A stretch of DNA of 64,000 bases. It comes from Bacteroidales bacterium. Lineage in GTDB: Bacteria; Bacteroidota; Bacteroidia; Bacteroidales; P3. Where the stretch lies: the NCBI GenBank assembly GCA_017449525.1, contig JAFTFL010000018.1, forward strand, positions 173,526 to 237,525, in the 5' to 3' direction. Positions 26,935-36,629 of the stretch are shown one piece after another. The first letter of the stretch is position 1; each line of letters starts with the position of its first letter. Under the pieces are notes generated by a model that saw nothing but the letters and a program-made list of their open reading frames with translations, did no database searches and had not been told where the DNA came from. A program made the position numbers and the translations under genes.

Positions 26935-28240
26935 TGGTCTGTTCTCCAGTAGTCATGTTCTTAATCGTAACGGTGTGGCTGTCCATTTCGGTCTCACCCA
27001 CAAACGCCACGTAAGGGATGCCCTTGCGGTTGGCGAAGTCCATCTGCTTCTTCATCTTCGCAGCATCGGGATAGACAAGTGTAGGTATGCCCTGCCGGCG
27101 CAGCTGCGTGGCGCACTGCAGGCAGTACTGCATTTCCTTCTCACCGAAGTTGACAAAGAGCACACGTGCAGCTTGTTCCAGCCCTTCGGGGAAGAGGTCG
27201 AGCTCGGTCAGCACGTCGTAAATGCGGTCGGCGCCGAACGAGATGCCCACCCCCGACACATCGGGCATGCCGAAGATGCCGGTGAGGTTGTCGTAGCGAC
27301 CGCCACCGCATATTGAGCCGATGGCCACGCCTTGCGCCTTCACCTCGAAGATGGCTCCGGTGTAGTAGTTCAGGCCACGCGCCAGGGTAAGGTCGAGCTC
27401 CACCGTGCAGGTCGGTTGCACCGCAGCTATTAGGCCGAAGAGGCTGCGCGTCTCTTCGATACCCTTTTGCCCCACCTCGCTTGCAGCAAACATGGTGGCC
27501 AACTGCTCCAGTTTCTGCTCGGCAGTGCCTTGCAGGTCAAAGACTGGTTGCAAGGCAACTATCTGTTCGGAGCTGAGGCCACGTTCGGCCAGTTCGGCGC
27601 GCACGCCTTCGATGCCGATTTTGTCCAGTTTGTCTATTGCGACGGTGATGTCCACCAGTTTATCGGGAGCCTGCACGCAGTCGGCTATGCCTGCCAATAT
27701 CTTGCGGTTGTTGATTTTCAGTACCACATCGACACCCAACTTGGCGAACACGAGGTCTATCATCTGCACCAACTCCACCTCGTTGAGCAGCGAGGTGGAC
27801 CCGATCATATCCGCATCGCACTGGTAGAACTCGCGGTAGCGTCCCTTCTGCGGTCTATCGGCGCGCCACACGGGCTGCAGTTGATACCGACGGAACGGGA
27901 AGACCAGCTGGTCGCGGTGCTGCACTACGAAGCGGGCAAAAGGCACTGTGAGGTCGTAGCGCAATCCCCTTTCGCAGATGCGCGGGGCCACTTTGCGATA
28001 ATCCTCGCTGAAGTCCACATCCTTCATGAAATCTCCCGAGTTGAGCACCTTAAACAGCAGTTTGTCGCCCTCTTCGCCGTACTTGCCCATGAGGGTGCTG
28101 AGGTTTTCGAGCGAGGGGGTTTCGATGGGCTCAAAGGCAAAAGCCCTAAAGACCTCGCGTATGGTGTCAAAGATATAGTTGCGACGAGCCATCTCCTGTG
28201 GCATAAAGTCGCGTGTGCCTTTGGGTATACTACACTTCAT
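26900..28240 (-). CDS. hisS: Histidyl-tRNA synthetase
   Basis: HisRS charges tRNA-His. I start at the ATG at 28240 ([12 protein letters not shown]), the usual N-terminus, giving 446 residues. Class II motifs are visible: K-G-T-R-D-F at the start, [39 protein letters not shown], and a C-terminal anticodon-binding domain. Its last codons overlap the start of the coiled-coil protein gene by 35 bp if that gene uses its first ATG. Confidence 0.96.
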   Translation of the reverse strand: MKCSIPKGTRDFMPQEMARRNYIFDTIREVFRAFAFEPIETPSLENLSTLMGKYGEEGDKLLFKVLNSGDFMKDVDFSEDYRKVAPRICERGLRYDLTVPFARFVVQHRDQLVFPFRRYQLQPVWRADRPQKGRYREFYQCDADMIGSTSLLNEVELVQMIDLVFAKLGVDVVLKINNRKILAGIADCVQAPDKLVDITVAIDKLDKIGIEGVRAELAERGLSSEQIVALQPVFDLQGTAEQKLEQLATMFAASEVGQKGIEETRSLFGLIAAVQPTCTVELDLTLARGLNYYTGAIFEVKAQGVAIGSICGGGRYDNLTGIFGMPDVSGVGISFGADRIYDVLTELDLFPEGLEQAARVLFVNFGEKEMQYCLQCATQLRRQGIPTLVYPDAAKMKKQMDFANRKGIPYVAFVGETEMDSHTVTIKNMTTGEQTSVPADEIAQHL

Positions 28241-28387
28241 TTGGTCAATCTCTTTCGTGCACCTGTCGGCCAATCATCCCCACTGCCAATCCTCCATCCG
28301 TCCTACGCGCCGACATCGCCCGGACTTAACTCATCGTAACGCACATTCCTCGTATTTCGTATGCCGCGTGCTGTGCATTTTGCGAAA

Positions 28388-28560
28388 TGACGTACGGCAT
28401 ACCCCCTTACGTCGTACGGAAGTCGCGCTCTCGCCGTACGACAGCATCTCCTATGCCGTACAGCATGCGGTTCTCGAAACAAGATGATTTACAGCCAGCC
28501 ACATCGCACCCCACTCCGATGCCGTACAGCATTGAGCCCAATGTCGTTGAGCAGTGGAGC
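28388..28560. repeat. 22-bp-period palindrome array B
   Basis: The central GTAC of palindromes lies at 28392, 28414, 28436, 28458 and 28524; the last interval is exactly three periods. A degenerate unit (ATGTCGTTGAGCA) continues the register at 28546. The 14-mer ATGCCGTACAGCAT occurs at 28453-28466 and 28519-28532, and is shared with array A. The array lies between the 3' end of tRNA-Ser and the start of hisS. No open frame explains it. Confidence 0.85.
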
Positions 28561-28853
28561 CTACATCCACCACATCGCACCGAAAAGAATCAAGGAAAAA
28601 CCACCTGCAACCCGCACTGCCAGTACACCTCAGCGCACCTGCAGCACCACAGAAGGCGCAGCGCGCCGCCAGCACCTGCTAACTGCACACTCTTCATAAC
28701 GCCGCAGCGCGCCACTTATTGCCCCTCGCCAGCATTGACGCAACAGACACTCCATTTCCTCAACTTCTGCAGGTTATCATTCCAACAACCGCAGGCTTAC
28801 CCCATCGGTCAGACAACAAAAAAACTGCGTCCACCGTTGTGAACGCAGCCTCT

Positions 28854-28943
<90 letters not shown>

Positions 28944-29011
28944 TATCGACCTCGAAGTGCGGCCACCGACAACACTGCCGAACCTGCCGTCCTTCTCTGT
29001 CTTTCGGGTTG

Positions 29012-29019
29012 CAAAAGTA
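29012..29019 (-). promoter_or_regulatory. Possible -7 box for tRNA-Ser
   Basis: Reads TACTTTTG on the minus strand, 69 bp before the tRNA 5' end at 28943. The spacing is longer than needed, so the assignment is tentative. Confidence 0.35.
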
Positions 29020-29127
29020 CTACTTTTTTTTCACACGTAGGGCAAAAATTAATCGTCCCGTACGGGACTCGCCTCCTATTTGATAGAATTTTAGTAAATT
29101 TGCCCTGCATATTGACACAACCCGACC

Positions 29128-31374
29128 ATGAAAAAAAAACTGATACTGGCAGGATTACTCCTATGGACTCTCGGCGCAATGCCCCAAATTTCGAAGGCAA
29201 GCAGCATTGCAACAGCAGACAATTCCTCCCAGACCTCTACTGACATCAGAATGAACTACAAGCCCATCACTCTGGACGACATTTGGGCCAACGGCACCTT
29301 TGCCGCACAGGGCATCACCGCCATCCGCTCCATGAACGACGGCGAGCACTACTGCACACTCACCCGTACTGGCGTAGAAAAATACAGTTACCGCACCGGC
29401 GAACGCGTCGAAACGATCTGCTCCTTTGCCCAAATCGGGCGGCAGGCATCGAAAGCCAAGCCACTACCCCCCATTGAATCCTACGAGTTTGACCAAGCCG
29501 AAGCGCAGCTGCTGCTGAGCTCTGGTTACGAACCCATCTACCGGCGCAGCGGCGTAAGCGATTATTACCTATATAATATTGCCAGCGGCGAACTGAAGAA
29601 GATATCGACCACTGGGAAACAGCGGCTCACCACCTTCTCACCAGACGGCAAGAAAGTGGCGTATGTGAGGGACAACAACATCTACGTATACGACATTGCC
29701 GCAGACACCGAGCGCCAACTCACCAGCGACGGACGTCTGAACCACATCATCAACGGCACGACAGACTGGGTATATGAGGAGGAATTCGCAATTACGCGGG
29801 GCTTCTACTGGTCGCCCGACAGCCGTCGTATCGCATACTATCGGTTCGACGAGAGTCGTGTAAAAGAATACAACATGCAGATGTGGGGCGCACTCTATCC
29901 TCAGGACAACCGCTTCAAGTACCCGAAAGCAGGCGAGGACAACTCGGTGGTGGATGTCTACATTGCAGACATTGAGGCCGGCACCACCCGTAAATTGGAT
30001 GTCGGCAGCGAGAGAGACCAGTACATACCCCGACTGAAATGGACCCAAAACCCTACCCAGCTGGCCATCATGCGCATGAACCGCCTGCAGAACGAACTGG
30101 AGATTCTCTTGGCCGACGCCACCGACGGCTCCCTGCACACGCTCTACACCGAGACGGCCAAAGAATATGTGGAGGTGCCCGACACTTGGCTTTTCCTGCA
30201 AGACGGCAAGCACTTCCTTATCAACAGCGAACGGTCGGGCTACAACCACATCTACATGTATGACATGAACGGTGCCCTGGTGCGCGCCCTAACCGCAGGC
30301 GACTACGACGTGGTGGCCGTACGGGGTGTTGACGAAAAGAGCGGACGGCTTTTCTACACCGCGCACGCCTCCTCACCCATCAACACCGAACTCTTTGCCG
30401 TCAACTTCAACGGCAAGAAACTGCAGAAACTGAGCGACAAGCCTGGCACCTACGGAGCCACATTCAGCAAGGGCTGCAAGTACTACATCCGCACCTTTAG
30501 CGATGCCAACACGCCCCCCTGCTACACACTTCACGACGGCAAGGGCAAACTCATCAAAGTCCTACAAGATAACGCAGCACTGCAACAACGTATGGCCGAA
30601 TACGGCACGGGACACAAGTCGTTTGGCAAGCTCACCACCGCCACAGGCGTTGACATTAACTACTACACCGTACTGCCACCAGACTTTGACAGTACGAAAC
30701 GCTACCCACTCTTCTTCTACGTGTACGGCGGACCCGGCAACCAACAGGTGAACAACAGTTATGGCGGCAGCGACTACTACTGGTTTCACATGCTGGCACA
30801 GCAAGGCTACGTGGTGGCCTGCTTCGACGGACGAGGCACGGGCGGACGAGGAGCCGAGTTCAAGAAGTGCACCTACAAGAACCTCGGCAAGTTGGAATGC
30901 GAAGATGCCATTGCAGTGGCACGCTGGTTTGGCAGTCAGCCCTGGATTGACGAGCAGCGCATCGGCATATTCGGGTGGAGTTTTGGAGGCTACCTCTCGT
31001 CGCTCTGCATCCTCAAAGGAAACGATGTGTTCAAGTCGGCCATCGCTGTGGCACCCGTAACGACGTGGCGCTACTACGACAATATCTACACAGAACGTTT
31101 TCTGCAACGGCCGCAGGACAACCCCACTGGCTACGATGACAATTCGCCCATCAACTTTGCAGCCAACCTCAAAGGGCACTACCTCCTCATCCACGGCACT
31201 GGCGACGACAACGTGCACTTCCAGAACTCCATTGACTTGATTACCGCCCTGCAAAAGGCCAACAAGCAGTTTGACTTCTACCTCTTTCCCAACAAAAATC
31301 ACAGCATTTATGGGGGAAACACCCGTCTGCACCTGTATGAGAAGATGACCAACTTCATTCGGCAAAACCTATAA
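29128..31374 (+). CDS. dpp4: Dipeptidyl-peptidase IV (S9B)
   Basis: DPP IV removes X-Pro and X-Ala dipeptides from the N-terminus of peptides, here in the periplasm. The 748-residue protein has a signal peptide (1-24), an eight-bladed propeller with D-W-V-Y-E-E-E-F, the double-glutamate motif that anchors the substrate amino group, and a C-terminal alpha/beta hydrolase domain. The catalytic triad is S618 (G-W-S-F-G-G-Y), D693 (H-G-T-G-D-D-N-V-H) and H725 (K-N-H-S-I). Length is typical of Bacteroidales DPP IV. It provides one arm of the extracytoplasmic peptide-degradation set in this window. Confidence 0.95.
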   Translation: MKKKLILAGLLLWTLGAMPQISKASSIATADNSSQTSTDIRMNYKPITLDDIWANGTFAAQGITAIRSMNDGEHYCTLTRTGVEKYSYRTGERVETICSFAQIGRQASKAKPLPPIESYEFDQAEAQLLLSSGYEPIYRRSGVSDYYLYNIASGELKKISTTGKQRLTTFSPDGKKVAYVRDNNIYVYDIAADTERQLTSDGRLNHIINGTTDWVYEEEFAITRGFYWSPDSRRIAYYRFDESRVKEYNMQMWGALYPQDNRFKYPKAGEDNSVVDVYIADIEAGTTRKLDVGSERDQYIPRLKWTQNPTQLAIMRMNRLQNELEILLADATDGSLHTLYTETAKEYVEVPDTWLFLQDGKHFLINSERSGYNHIYMYDMNGALVRALTAGDYDVVAVRGVDEKSGRLFYTAHASSPINTELFAVNFNGKKLQKLSDKPGTYGATFSKGCKYYIRTFSDANTPPCYTLHDGKGKLIKVLQDNAALQQRMAEYGTGHKSFGKLTTATGVDINYYTVLPPDFDSTKRYPLFFYVYGGPGNQQVNNSYGGSDYYWFHMLAQQGYVVACFDGRGTGGRGAEFKKCTYKNLGKLECEDAIAVARWFGSQPWIDEQRIGIFGWSFGGYLSSLCILKGNDVFKSAIAVAPVTTWRYYDNIYTERFLQRPQDNPTGYDDNSPINFAANLKGHYLLIHGTGDDNVHFQNSIDLITALQKANKQFDFYLFPNKNHSIYGGNTRLHLYEKMTNFIRQNL

Positions 31375-31412
31375 TATTGTAGACAATCTGCTCCCCTTTG
31401 CTTGAAAAATTG

Positions 31413-31420
31413 TAACTTTG
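31413..31420 (+). promoter_or_regulatory. Bacteroidota -7 box before the outer-membrane barrel gene
   Basis: TAACTTTG, 64 bp before the ATG at 31485. Confidence 0.5.
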
Positions 31421-31484
31421 CTGGCCTGTTACCTTGTCAAGAAAAAACAGAACGATGTATAAAACAGTAGTGTAATACGCGCTT

Positions 31485-32240
31485 ATGAAAAGAATAGGTA
31501 TCCCACTAATTATAGCGGTGCTCCTCTCATTCGGCACCGCGCAAGCCCAACTAACCCACTACGGAGCGCGCTTCGGCCTTGGACCTTCGTACGTAGGCGA
31601 TGATCTAATAACCTCTTCGCCCATCGTGGGAATGGACTTGGGCGCGTACGTCAACTACGGATTCACTGAGGCCAAATCGTTCTGGGCGGACAACCTGTAC
31701 CTGCAAGCAGGCTTCAACATCGTCCGACGCGGAACGAACTTCAAGCAGGAGCTGAAGCTCATGCAGTCCATTCGCACGGGATATTTTCACCTGTGGTATG
31801 CACAAATTCCCATTTTGGCCTGCTGGCGCTACGAGTTGCCCACGCGCGTGCCAGGCAACATTGTCAATCTCTATGTAGGTCCATCCTTCAGCGTAGGCCT
31901 GTTTGGCCGCTTGTGGGATAGGCAGATTACGCCTGGTGCCCCACAGGAGTCTATCAACTACGACACCTACATCACCGAAGGAAAGGATGCCCGACGCGCT
32001 TTTAAACACGCCCGCCGACTCGACGTGGCACTGCGCACTGGCGTAGGCTACCAGAAGGGACCCTATAGATTTGACCTCTTTTGGGAGCACGGCTTCGTAG
32101 CTCTGATGAAACGGGACGACATCTTGAACAACTTGGACAAGATGCTCTACCCCTCAGTCGATATCAAGAACCGCAATAGTTATACAGGCAGTCTCAACAG
32201 CTTCATCTTGTCTGTAAGCTATGAGTTGCCCATCAACTAA
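31485..32240 (+). CDS. Outer-membrane beta-barrel protein (OMP_b-brl type)
   Basis: The 251-residue protein has a signal peptide (1-21, cleavage after A-Q-A) and a mature chain of amphipathic strands: G-A-R-F-G-L-G-P-S-Y, G-M-D-L-G-A-Y-V-N-Y, L-Y-L-Q-A-G-F-N-I, L-Y-V-G-P-S-F-S-V-G-L, and the terminal L-S-V-S-Y-E-L-P-I-N. The pattern matches the PorT-like / OMP_b-brl_2 group widespread in Bacteroidota. No specific substrate or partner can be inferred. It has its own promoter and a strong terminator. Confidence 0.78.
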   Translation: MKRIGIPLIIAVLLSFGTAQAQLTHYGARFGLGPSYVGDDLITSSPIVGMDLGAYVNYGFTEAKSFWADNLYLQAGFNIVRRGTNFKQELKLMQSIRTGYFHLWYAQIPILACWRYELPTRVPGNIVNLYVGPSFSVGLFGRLWDRQITPGAPQESINYDTYITEGKDARRAFKHARRLDVALRTGVGYQKGPYRFDLFWEHGFVALMKRDDILNNLDKMLYPSVDIKNRNSYTGSLNSFILSVSYELPIN

Positions 32241-32262
32241 CGGTGCGGTCAGCACCTCCACA

Positions 32263-32298
32263 AACGAGGGGTACAGCCTGTGGGTTGTACCCCTCGTT
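32263..32298 (+). terminator. Intrinsic terminator after the outer-membrane barrel gene
   Basis: A perfect 13-bp stem AACGAGGGGTACA / TGTACCCCTCGTT, 22 bp after the stop at 32240. The downstream T-tract is short. Confidence 0.7.
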
Positions 32299-32341
32299 GC
32301 TTATAGGTGTAGCACACCTGGATGTGCAGTAGCAGGCACGC

Positions 32342-32405
32342 CCTACATATTATCATAGGTGTCATGCATGCAACACGCAGGACACCTTAATATAAATATG
32401 TAGGC
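32342..32405. repeat. Imperfect long inverted repeat
   Basis: CCTACATATT (from 32342) pairs with AATATGTAGG (ending 32405), and AGGTGTC pairs with GACACCT inside it, separated by an unpaired A+T-rich bulge and a 17-nt loop. It lies between a terminator and the promoter at 32504. It could be a regulatory structure or a small mobile-element remnant. Confidence 0.6.
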
Positions 32406-32503
32406 ACTGTGAATGCGCACATGCAGTGTAGCCACACTCCCGCCCACACGCCCTCACCACAGGTGCTGATGGACGACAAGGGCATGATGTGTAGTTTTTT
32501 TCG

Positions 32504-32511
32504 TATCTTTG
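32504..32511 (+). promoter_or_regulatory. Bacteroidota -7 box before the DPM-type synthase gene
   Basis: TATCTTTG, 58 bp before the ATG at 32569. Confidence 0.55.
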
Positions 32512-32568
32512 CCCTATTGATAATGTATTACACACTGCGCCAAAGAGGGCGCAAACACCTCTGCACCA

Positions 32569-33294
32569 ATGCACGATAGCTTAGTCATTACCCCCACCTA
32601 CAATGAGCGTGAAAACATAGAGAGTATCATTCGCAAGGTCATGTCGCTGAGCGAAGGATTCGATATGCTGATTGTGGAGGACAATTCGCCCGACGGCACA
32701 GCCACCATCGTCAAACGCCTCATGCAGGAGTTTCCAGACCGCCTCTTCATCAAGGAACGACAGGGCAAGCAGGGACTCGGTACAGCCTACCTCGACGGAT
32801 TCCGCTGGGGGATGGAACATGGCTATGACTACATGACCGAAATGGACGCAGATTTCAGCCACAACCCCGACGACCTACCACGACTGTTACAAGCGTGTAA
32901 GGACGGCAAGGGTGATGTAGTCATCGGCTCACGCTACGTCAATGGGAAGATAAGCGTAGTCAACTGGCCCATGACACGCTTGATGATGAGCTACTACGCA
33001 TCGAAGTACGTAAAGCTCATCACAGGCATGAAAGTGTTTGATGCCACGGCTGGATTCGTATGCTGGAGTAGGCCAGTACTGGAGCGCATGAAGTTCGACA
33101 AGGTGAAGTTCGTTGGCTATGCCTTCCAAATCGAAATGAAATACACCGCTACGCGCCTCGGCTTCCACATCCACGAAGTGCCCATTGTCTTCACCGACCG
33201 TGTGCTGGGCGAATCGAAGATGAGCATGAAGATATTCAAAGAAGCATTCTTTGGCGTCTTCAGCCTCAGATTCCGCAACTGGAAAAACTACTAA
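32569..33294 (+). CDS. Polyprenol monophosphomannose synthase (DPM1-like, GT2)
   Basis: The 241-residue cytoplasmic GT2 enzyme has I-T-P-T-Y-N-E-R-E-N, E-D-N-S-P-D-G-T (37-44), Q-G-L-G-T-A-Y and the metal site D93-A-D95 in E-M-D-A-D-F-S-H. It lacks C-terminal membrane helices, so it is a soluble DPM1-type synthase that would make polyprenyl-phosphate-mannose or a similar lipid-linked sugar. In Bacteroidota such donors feed O-mannosylation and lipoprotein or glycan decoration by GT39 enzymes; a GT39-like protein is encoded at 61869-63152, but a link is speculative. Confidence 0.92.
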   Translation: MHDSLVITPTYNERENIESIIRKVMSLSEGFDMLIVEDNSPDGTATIVKRLMQEFPDRLFIKERQGKQGLGTAYLDGFRWGMEHGYDYMTEMDADFSHNPDDLPRLLQACKDGKGDVVIGSRYVNGKISVVNWPMTRLMMSYYASKYVKLITGMKVFDATAGFVCWSRPVLERMKFDKVKFVGYAFQIEMKYTATRLGFHIHEVPIVFTDRVLGESKMSMKIFKEAFFGVFSLRFRNWKNY

Positions 33295-33435
33295 ACTATC
33301 TCTTATAGGCCGCAGCAACCCCTCAGCAGCGCAACGCTCTCGGGACTCTTCAACAGGGGAATTTCTGTTCCCCACACAGCGGCACACAAACGGCAACACT
33401 GGAATATCAATCATTTCTCAGTTATTTTTTACTTC

Positions 33436-35427
33436 ATGAAACGACTCATCACAACCGTAGCTCTTGTACTCGTAGCACTGGCCTCGACAGCACAAGAGAA
33501 AATTCTTCAGTGCAGTCAACTTTCTTCTCGCCAACTCTACGTGCAACGCCCTATGCAGGGCTTTGCGTTCGTTCCCGGAACGGACAAGATTGTATACGCA
33601 GCAGCCGACGGCTTCCACCTCTTCGACGGCAAGACGACCACCTCTATCTCAAAAGAGGAGGCCACCCGTCTGAAGGGCACCGCCTCCACCACAACCAAAG
33701 CCTCCGACCGCGTGGAGAAAGGCGGTAATCTCTATGTCGACGGAAACCTTGTAGCGGAGGGCGACGGCTACAACATTGTACTGGGCGAAAGCGTCCATCG
33801 CAACGAATTTGGCATCACAGGCGGCCTCTTCTGGTCTCCTTCTGAAGCACGTCTGGCCTTCTACCGCATGGACCAAAGCATGGTGCGGGACTACCCACTG
33901 GTCAACACCAAAGCGCGCGAGGCCGAGCCCCGCAATATCAAATACCCCATGGCCGGCATGAAGAGCCACGAGGTAGAGGTGGGTGTATACGACTGCACCA
34001 CACACAAGACCATCTACCTGCAGAGCCGCCGCGATTCCACCGTACACGAACGCGAGATGTATCTGACCAACGTAGCTTGGAGTCCCGATGAGCAACACGT
34101 CTACATCGCCAAGGTCAACCGTGAGCAAAACCACATGTGGTTGGAGCAATACTCTGCAACAACAGGCCGTTTAGAGAAGATTTTATTCGAGGAACAGAAC
34201 GACCGCTACGTGGAACCATGTGAGCCGATGATTTTCACTCCCCGTGGAGACCAGTTCCTGTGGTTCTCCATGCGCGACGGTTTCAAACACCTTTACCTCT
34301 ACCGCGCCGATGGCACCCTCGTCAAGCAGCTCACCTCGGGGGAGTACGAAGTGGAAGAATTCATCCGCTTCGACAAGGCTGGCGATAACATTTTCGTATA
34401 TGCCAACCGCGACAACCTTGCAGGACGCGATGCCTACCGCATCAACCTCAAGAGCGGTCGCATGGACCGTCTCACCACTGGCAGTGGCACCCACACCGTC
34501 GTCCTCAACGACAATGGCGACTGCTTTGTTGACCTCTACTCCTCCGTCTCTGTACCCGCACGCGCTGTGTGGAACAAGGTGCGCTACGGCAAAGAACTGT
34601 CCTTCACTAAGACCCGCGAGCTCTACACGGCCGACAATCCACTCAAGGACTACGCCATGCCTACCGTCAAGCTCGGCACTATCAAGGCTGCCGATGGCAA
34701 AACCGACCTCTATTACCGCCTCATCACTCCTCCCCACATGGAGCCAGGCAAGAAATATCCAACCTTAGTCTATGTATATGGAGGTCCACACTCCCAGCTC
34801 GTAACCGACAGCTGGCTCGGCGGCGGCAATCTTTACTTTGCGTTGCTGGCTCAACACGGTTATGTAGTCTTCACGCTCGACAACAGAGGCACGGACAACC
34901 GTGGCTTTGAATTTGAGAGTTGCACCCACCGCCGCTTGGGACAAGTCGAACTGGCCGATCAGATGGAGGGTGTGAAATACCTACAGTCGCTCCCCTACGT
35001 TGACACCTCTCGCATGGGGGTGGAAGGCTGGAGTTTCGGAGGATTCATGACTATCACCATGAAGCTGGCTCATCCTGAAGTATTCAAGGTGGGCTGTGCT
35101 GGTGGGCCAGTCATCGATTGGAAGTGGTACGAAATCATGTATGGCGAACGCTATATGGACCAGCCTGAAGAGAATCCCGTCGGCTACGCCTCGGCTTCGC
35201 TGCTCGACAAGGCCAAGAACCTGAGCGGACGCCTACTCGTCATACATGGGGCAGAGGACAACACCGTGGTCTGGCAACACTCGCTGGAGTTCATCGAGCG
35301 TTGCATCAACAACTACAAGCAGGTGGACTACTTTGTCTATCCCCACCACGAGCACAACGTTACCTGGCCAGAGCGCACACATCTGTACCAGAAGATGTTC
35401 GACTACTATGAGACACATCTAAAGTAG
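33436..35427 (+). CDS. S9 family peptidase (DPP IV/prolyl tripeptidyl-peptidase-like)
   Basis: The 663-residue secreted protein has a signal peptide (1-19), a propeller domain and a C-terminal hydrolase domain with the triad S533 (G-W-S-F-G-G-F), D608 (H-G-A-E-D-N-T-V) and H640 (H-E-H-N-V). Unlike the DPP IV at 29128 it lacks the Y-E-E-E motif; the corresponding segment is V-H-R-N-E-F-G-I-T, with a single glutamate. It is therefore probably not a classical DPP IV and may be closer to prolyl tripeptidyl-peptidase; substrate preference is inferred only. A 19-bp-stem terminator follows. Confidence 0.9.
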   Translation: MKRLITTVALVLVALASTAQEKILQCSQLSSRQLYVQRPMQGFAFVPGTDKIVYAAADGFHLFDGKTTTSISKEEATRLKGTASTTTKASDRVEKGGNLYVDGNLVAEGDGYNIVLGESVHRNEFGITGGLFWSPSEARLAFYRMDQSMVRDYPLVNTKAREAEPRNIKYPMAGMKSHEVEVGVYDCTTHKTIYLQSRRDSTVHEREMYLTNVAWSPDEQHVYIAKVNREQNHMWLEQYSATTGRLEKILFEEQNDRYVEPCEPMIFTPRGDQFLWFSMRDGFKHLYLYRADGTLVKQLTSGEYEVEEFIRFDKAGDNIFVYANRDNLAGRDAYRINLKSGRMDRLTTGSGTHTVVLNDNGDCFVDLYSSVSVPARAVWNKVRYGKELSFTKTRELYTADNPLKDYAMPTVKLGTIKAADGKTDLYYRLITPPHMEPGKKYPTLVYVYGGPHSQLVTDSWLGGGNLYFALLAQHGYVVFTLDNRGTDNRGFEFESCTHRRLGQVELADQMEGVKYLQSLPYVDTSRMGVEGWSFGGFMTITMKLAHPEVFKVGCAGGPVIDWKWYEIMYGERYMDQPEENPVGYASASLLDKAKNLSGRLLVIHGAEDNTVVWQHSLEFIERCINNYKQVDYFVYPHHEHNVTWPERTHLYQKMFDYYETHLK

Positions 35428-35451
35428 CCATCCTACGGCACTGTATCACAC

Positions 35452-35494
35452 AAAGAGGGAGGCCATCCGCTGCGCGGATGGCCTCCCTCTTTTT
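35452..35494. terminator. Strong bidirectional terminator
   Basis: A perfect 19-bp stem with a 3-nt loop is flanked by AAA on the left and TTTTT on the right, between the convergent S9 peptidase and threonine dehydrogenase genes. Confidence 0.9.
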
Positions 35495-35544
35495 ATCGCC
35501 ACTCTATGGATGGCTGTTTCCAACTTCTCAGTTGGTCATGCCGT

Positions 35545-36492
35545 TCAGAGGAGCTTCTTCTTCAGGTTGACAATCATGTCCTCGGTCATGCGATCCAAGT
35601 CATATTGCGGGTTCCATCCCCACTCATTGCGTGCGCAACTGTCGTCCATCTTGTCGGGCCAGCTGTCAGCTATAGCTTGCTTAATGGGTTCTGGCTCGTA
35701 GGTCATCACGAAGTTAGGATAGTGTTTCTTGATGGCGTTGTAGATGATTTCCGGGTCAAAACTCATAGAGGTTACGTTGAACGAATTGCGGTGCACGAGT
35801 TTCGATGCATCAGCCTCCATGATGTCAATCATGGCTTTCTGGGCATCGGGCATGTACATCATGTCCATATACGTCCCTTTCTTGAGGGGGCAAACGAATG
35901 GTTCACCCTTCACTGCAGCGTAGTATATCTCCACTGCATAATCAGTGGTGCCGCCTCCGGGGAGTGTCTGGTAGCTGATAAGTCCTGGGAAGCGTACCGA
36001 ACGGGTGTCAACGCCGAAGCGGGTGAAATAGTAGTCCGAAAGCAATTCTCCCGTTACCTTGGTTACGCCATAGATAGTGTTAGGACGCTGTATGGTGTCC
36101 TGCGGCGTGTTGTCATGCGGTGTGGAGGGGCCAAAGGCTCCTATGGACGAGGGGGTGAACACGGCACAGCCGAAGAGTCTTGCCACTTCAAGGCAGTTCA
36201 CAAGGCTGCCGATTCCGACGTTCCAACCCAACATGGGGTTCAATTCGGCCGTGGCACTTAGGATGGCGGCCAGGTTATAAATCGTGTCAATGTTGTACTG
36301 CTTGACGGCAGTTGCAATTTGCATGATTTGGGTCGAGTCAATGCGTTCAATGGGGCCACGCTCGTAGGGGTCGCCCTTTAGCGGACGGAGGTCGCTGCAC
36401 ACCACATTGCTGTCGCCATAGATGTCTCTCAGATTGCGGGTGAGTTCCGAACCGATTTGGCCACCTGCACCAACGATAAGAATTCTTTTCAT
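35545..36492 (-). CDS. L-threonine 3-dehydrogenase, SDR type
   Basis: This NAD-dependent enzyme oxidises threonine to 2-amino-3-ketobutyrate, the first step of one threonine catabolic route. I start at the ATG at 36492 (M-K-R-I-L-I-V-G-A-G-G-Q-I-G), giving 315 residues. The nucleotide loop is G-A-G-G-Q-I-G (8-14), catalytic residues are S115/S116, Y141 and K145 (Y-G-V-T-K). The segments G-G-T-T-D-Y-A-V-E-I-Y and D-S-W-P ... W-G-W-N-P-Q-Y-D-L are characteristic of epimerase-like threonine dehydrogenases rather than sugar epimerases. A dedicated KBL partner is not adjacent. Confidence 0.9.
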   Translation of the reverse strand: MKRILIVGAGGQIGSELTRNLRDIYGDSNVVCSDLRPLKGDPYERGPIERIDSTQIMQIATAVKQYNIDTIYNLAAILSATAELNPMLGWNVGIGSLVNCLEVARLFGCAVFTPSSIGAFGPSTPHDNTPQDTIQRPNTIYGVTKVTGELLSDYYFTRFGVDTRSVRFPGLISYQTLPGGGTTDYAVEIYYAAVKGEPFVCPLKKGTYMDMMYMPDAQKAMIDIMEADASKLVHRNSFNVTSMSFDPEIIYNAIKKHYPNFVMTYEPEPIKQAIADSWPDKMDDSCARNEWGWNPQYDLDRMTEDMIVNLKKKLL

Positions 36493-36580
36493 TGTAGTAT
36501 TCTGTATTGATTGTTGAACTATACTAATGTTTTTTCTCTCAACCGTGTAAACCAACGTTCTTGAGGTTTGCACGACGGTG

Positions 36581-36588
36581 CAAAGATA
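36581..36588 (-). promoter_or_regulatory. Bacteroidota -7 box for threonine dehydrogenase
   Basis: Reads TATCTTTG on the minus strand, 89 bp before the ATG at 36492. Confidence 0.5.
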
Positions 36589-36629
36589 CTAAACATTCTG
36601 TTCCCTGCGCCGAAAAGGTTGCGCTGCTC

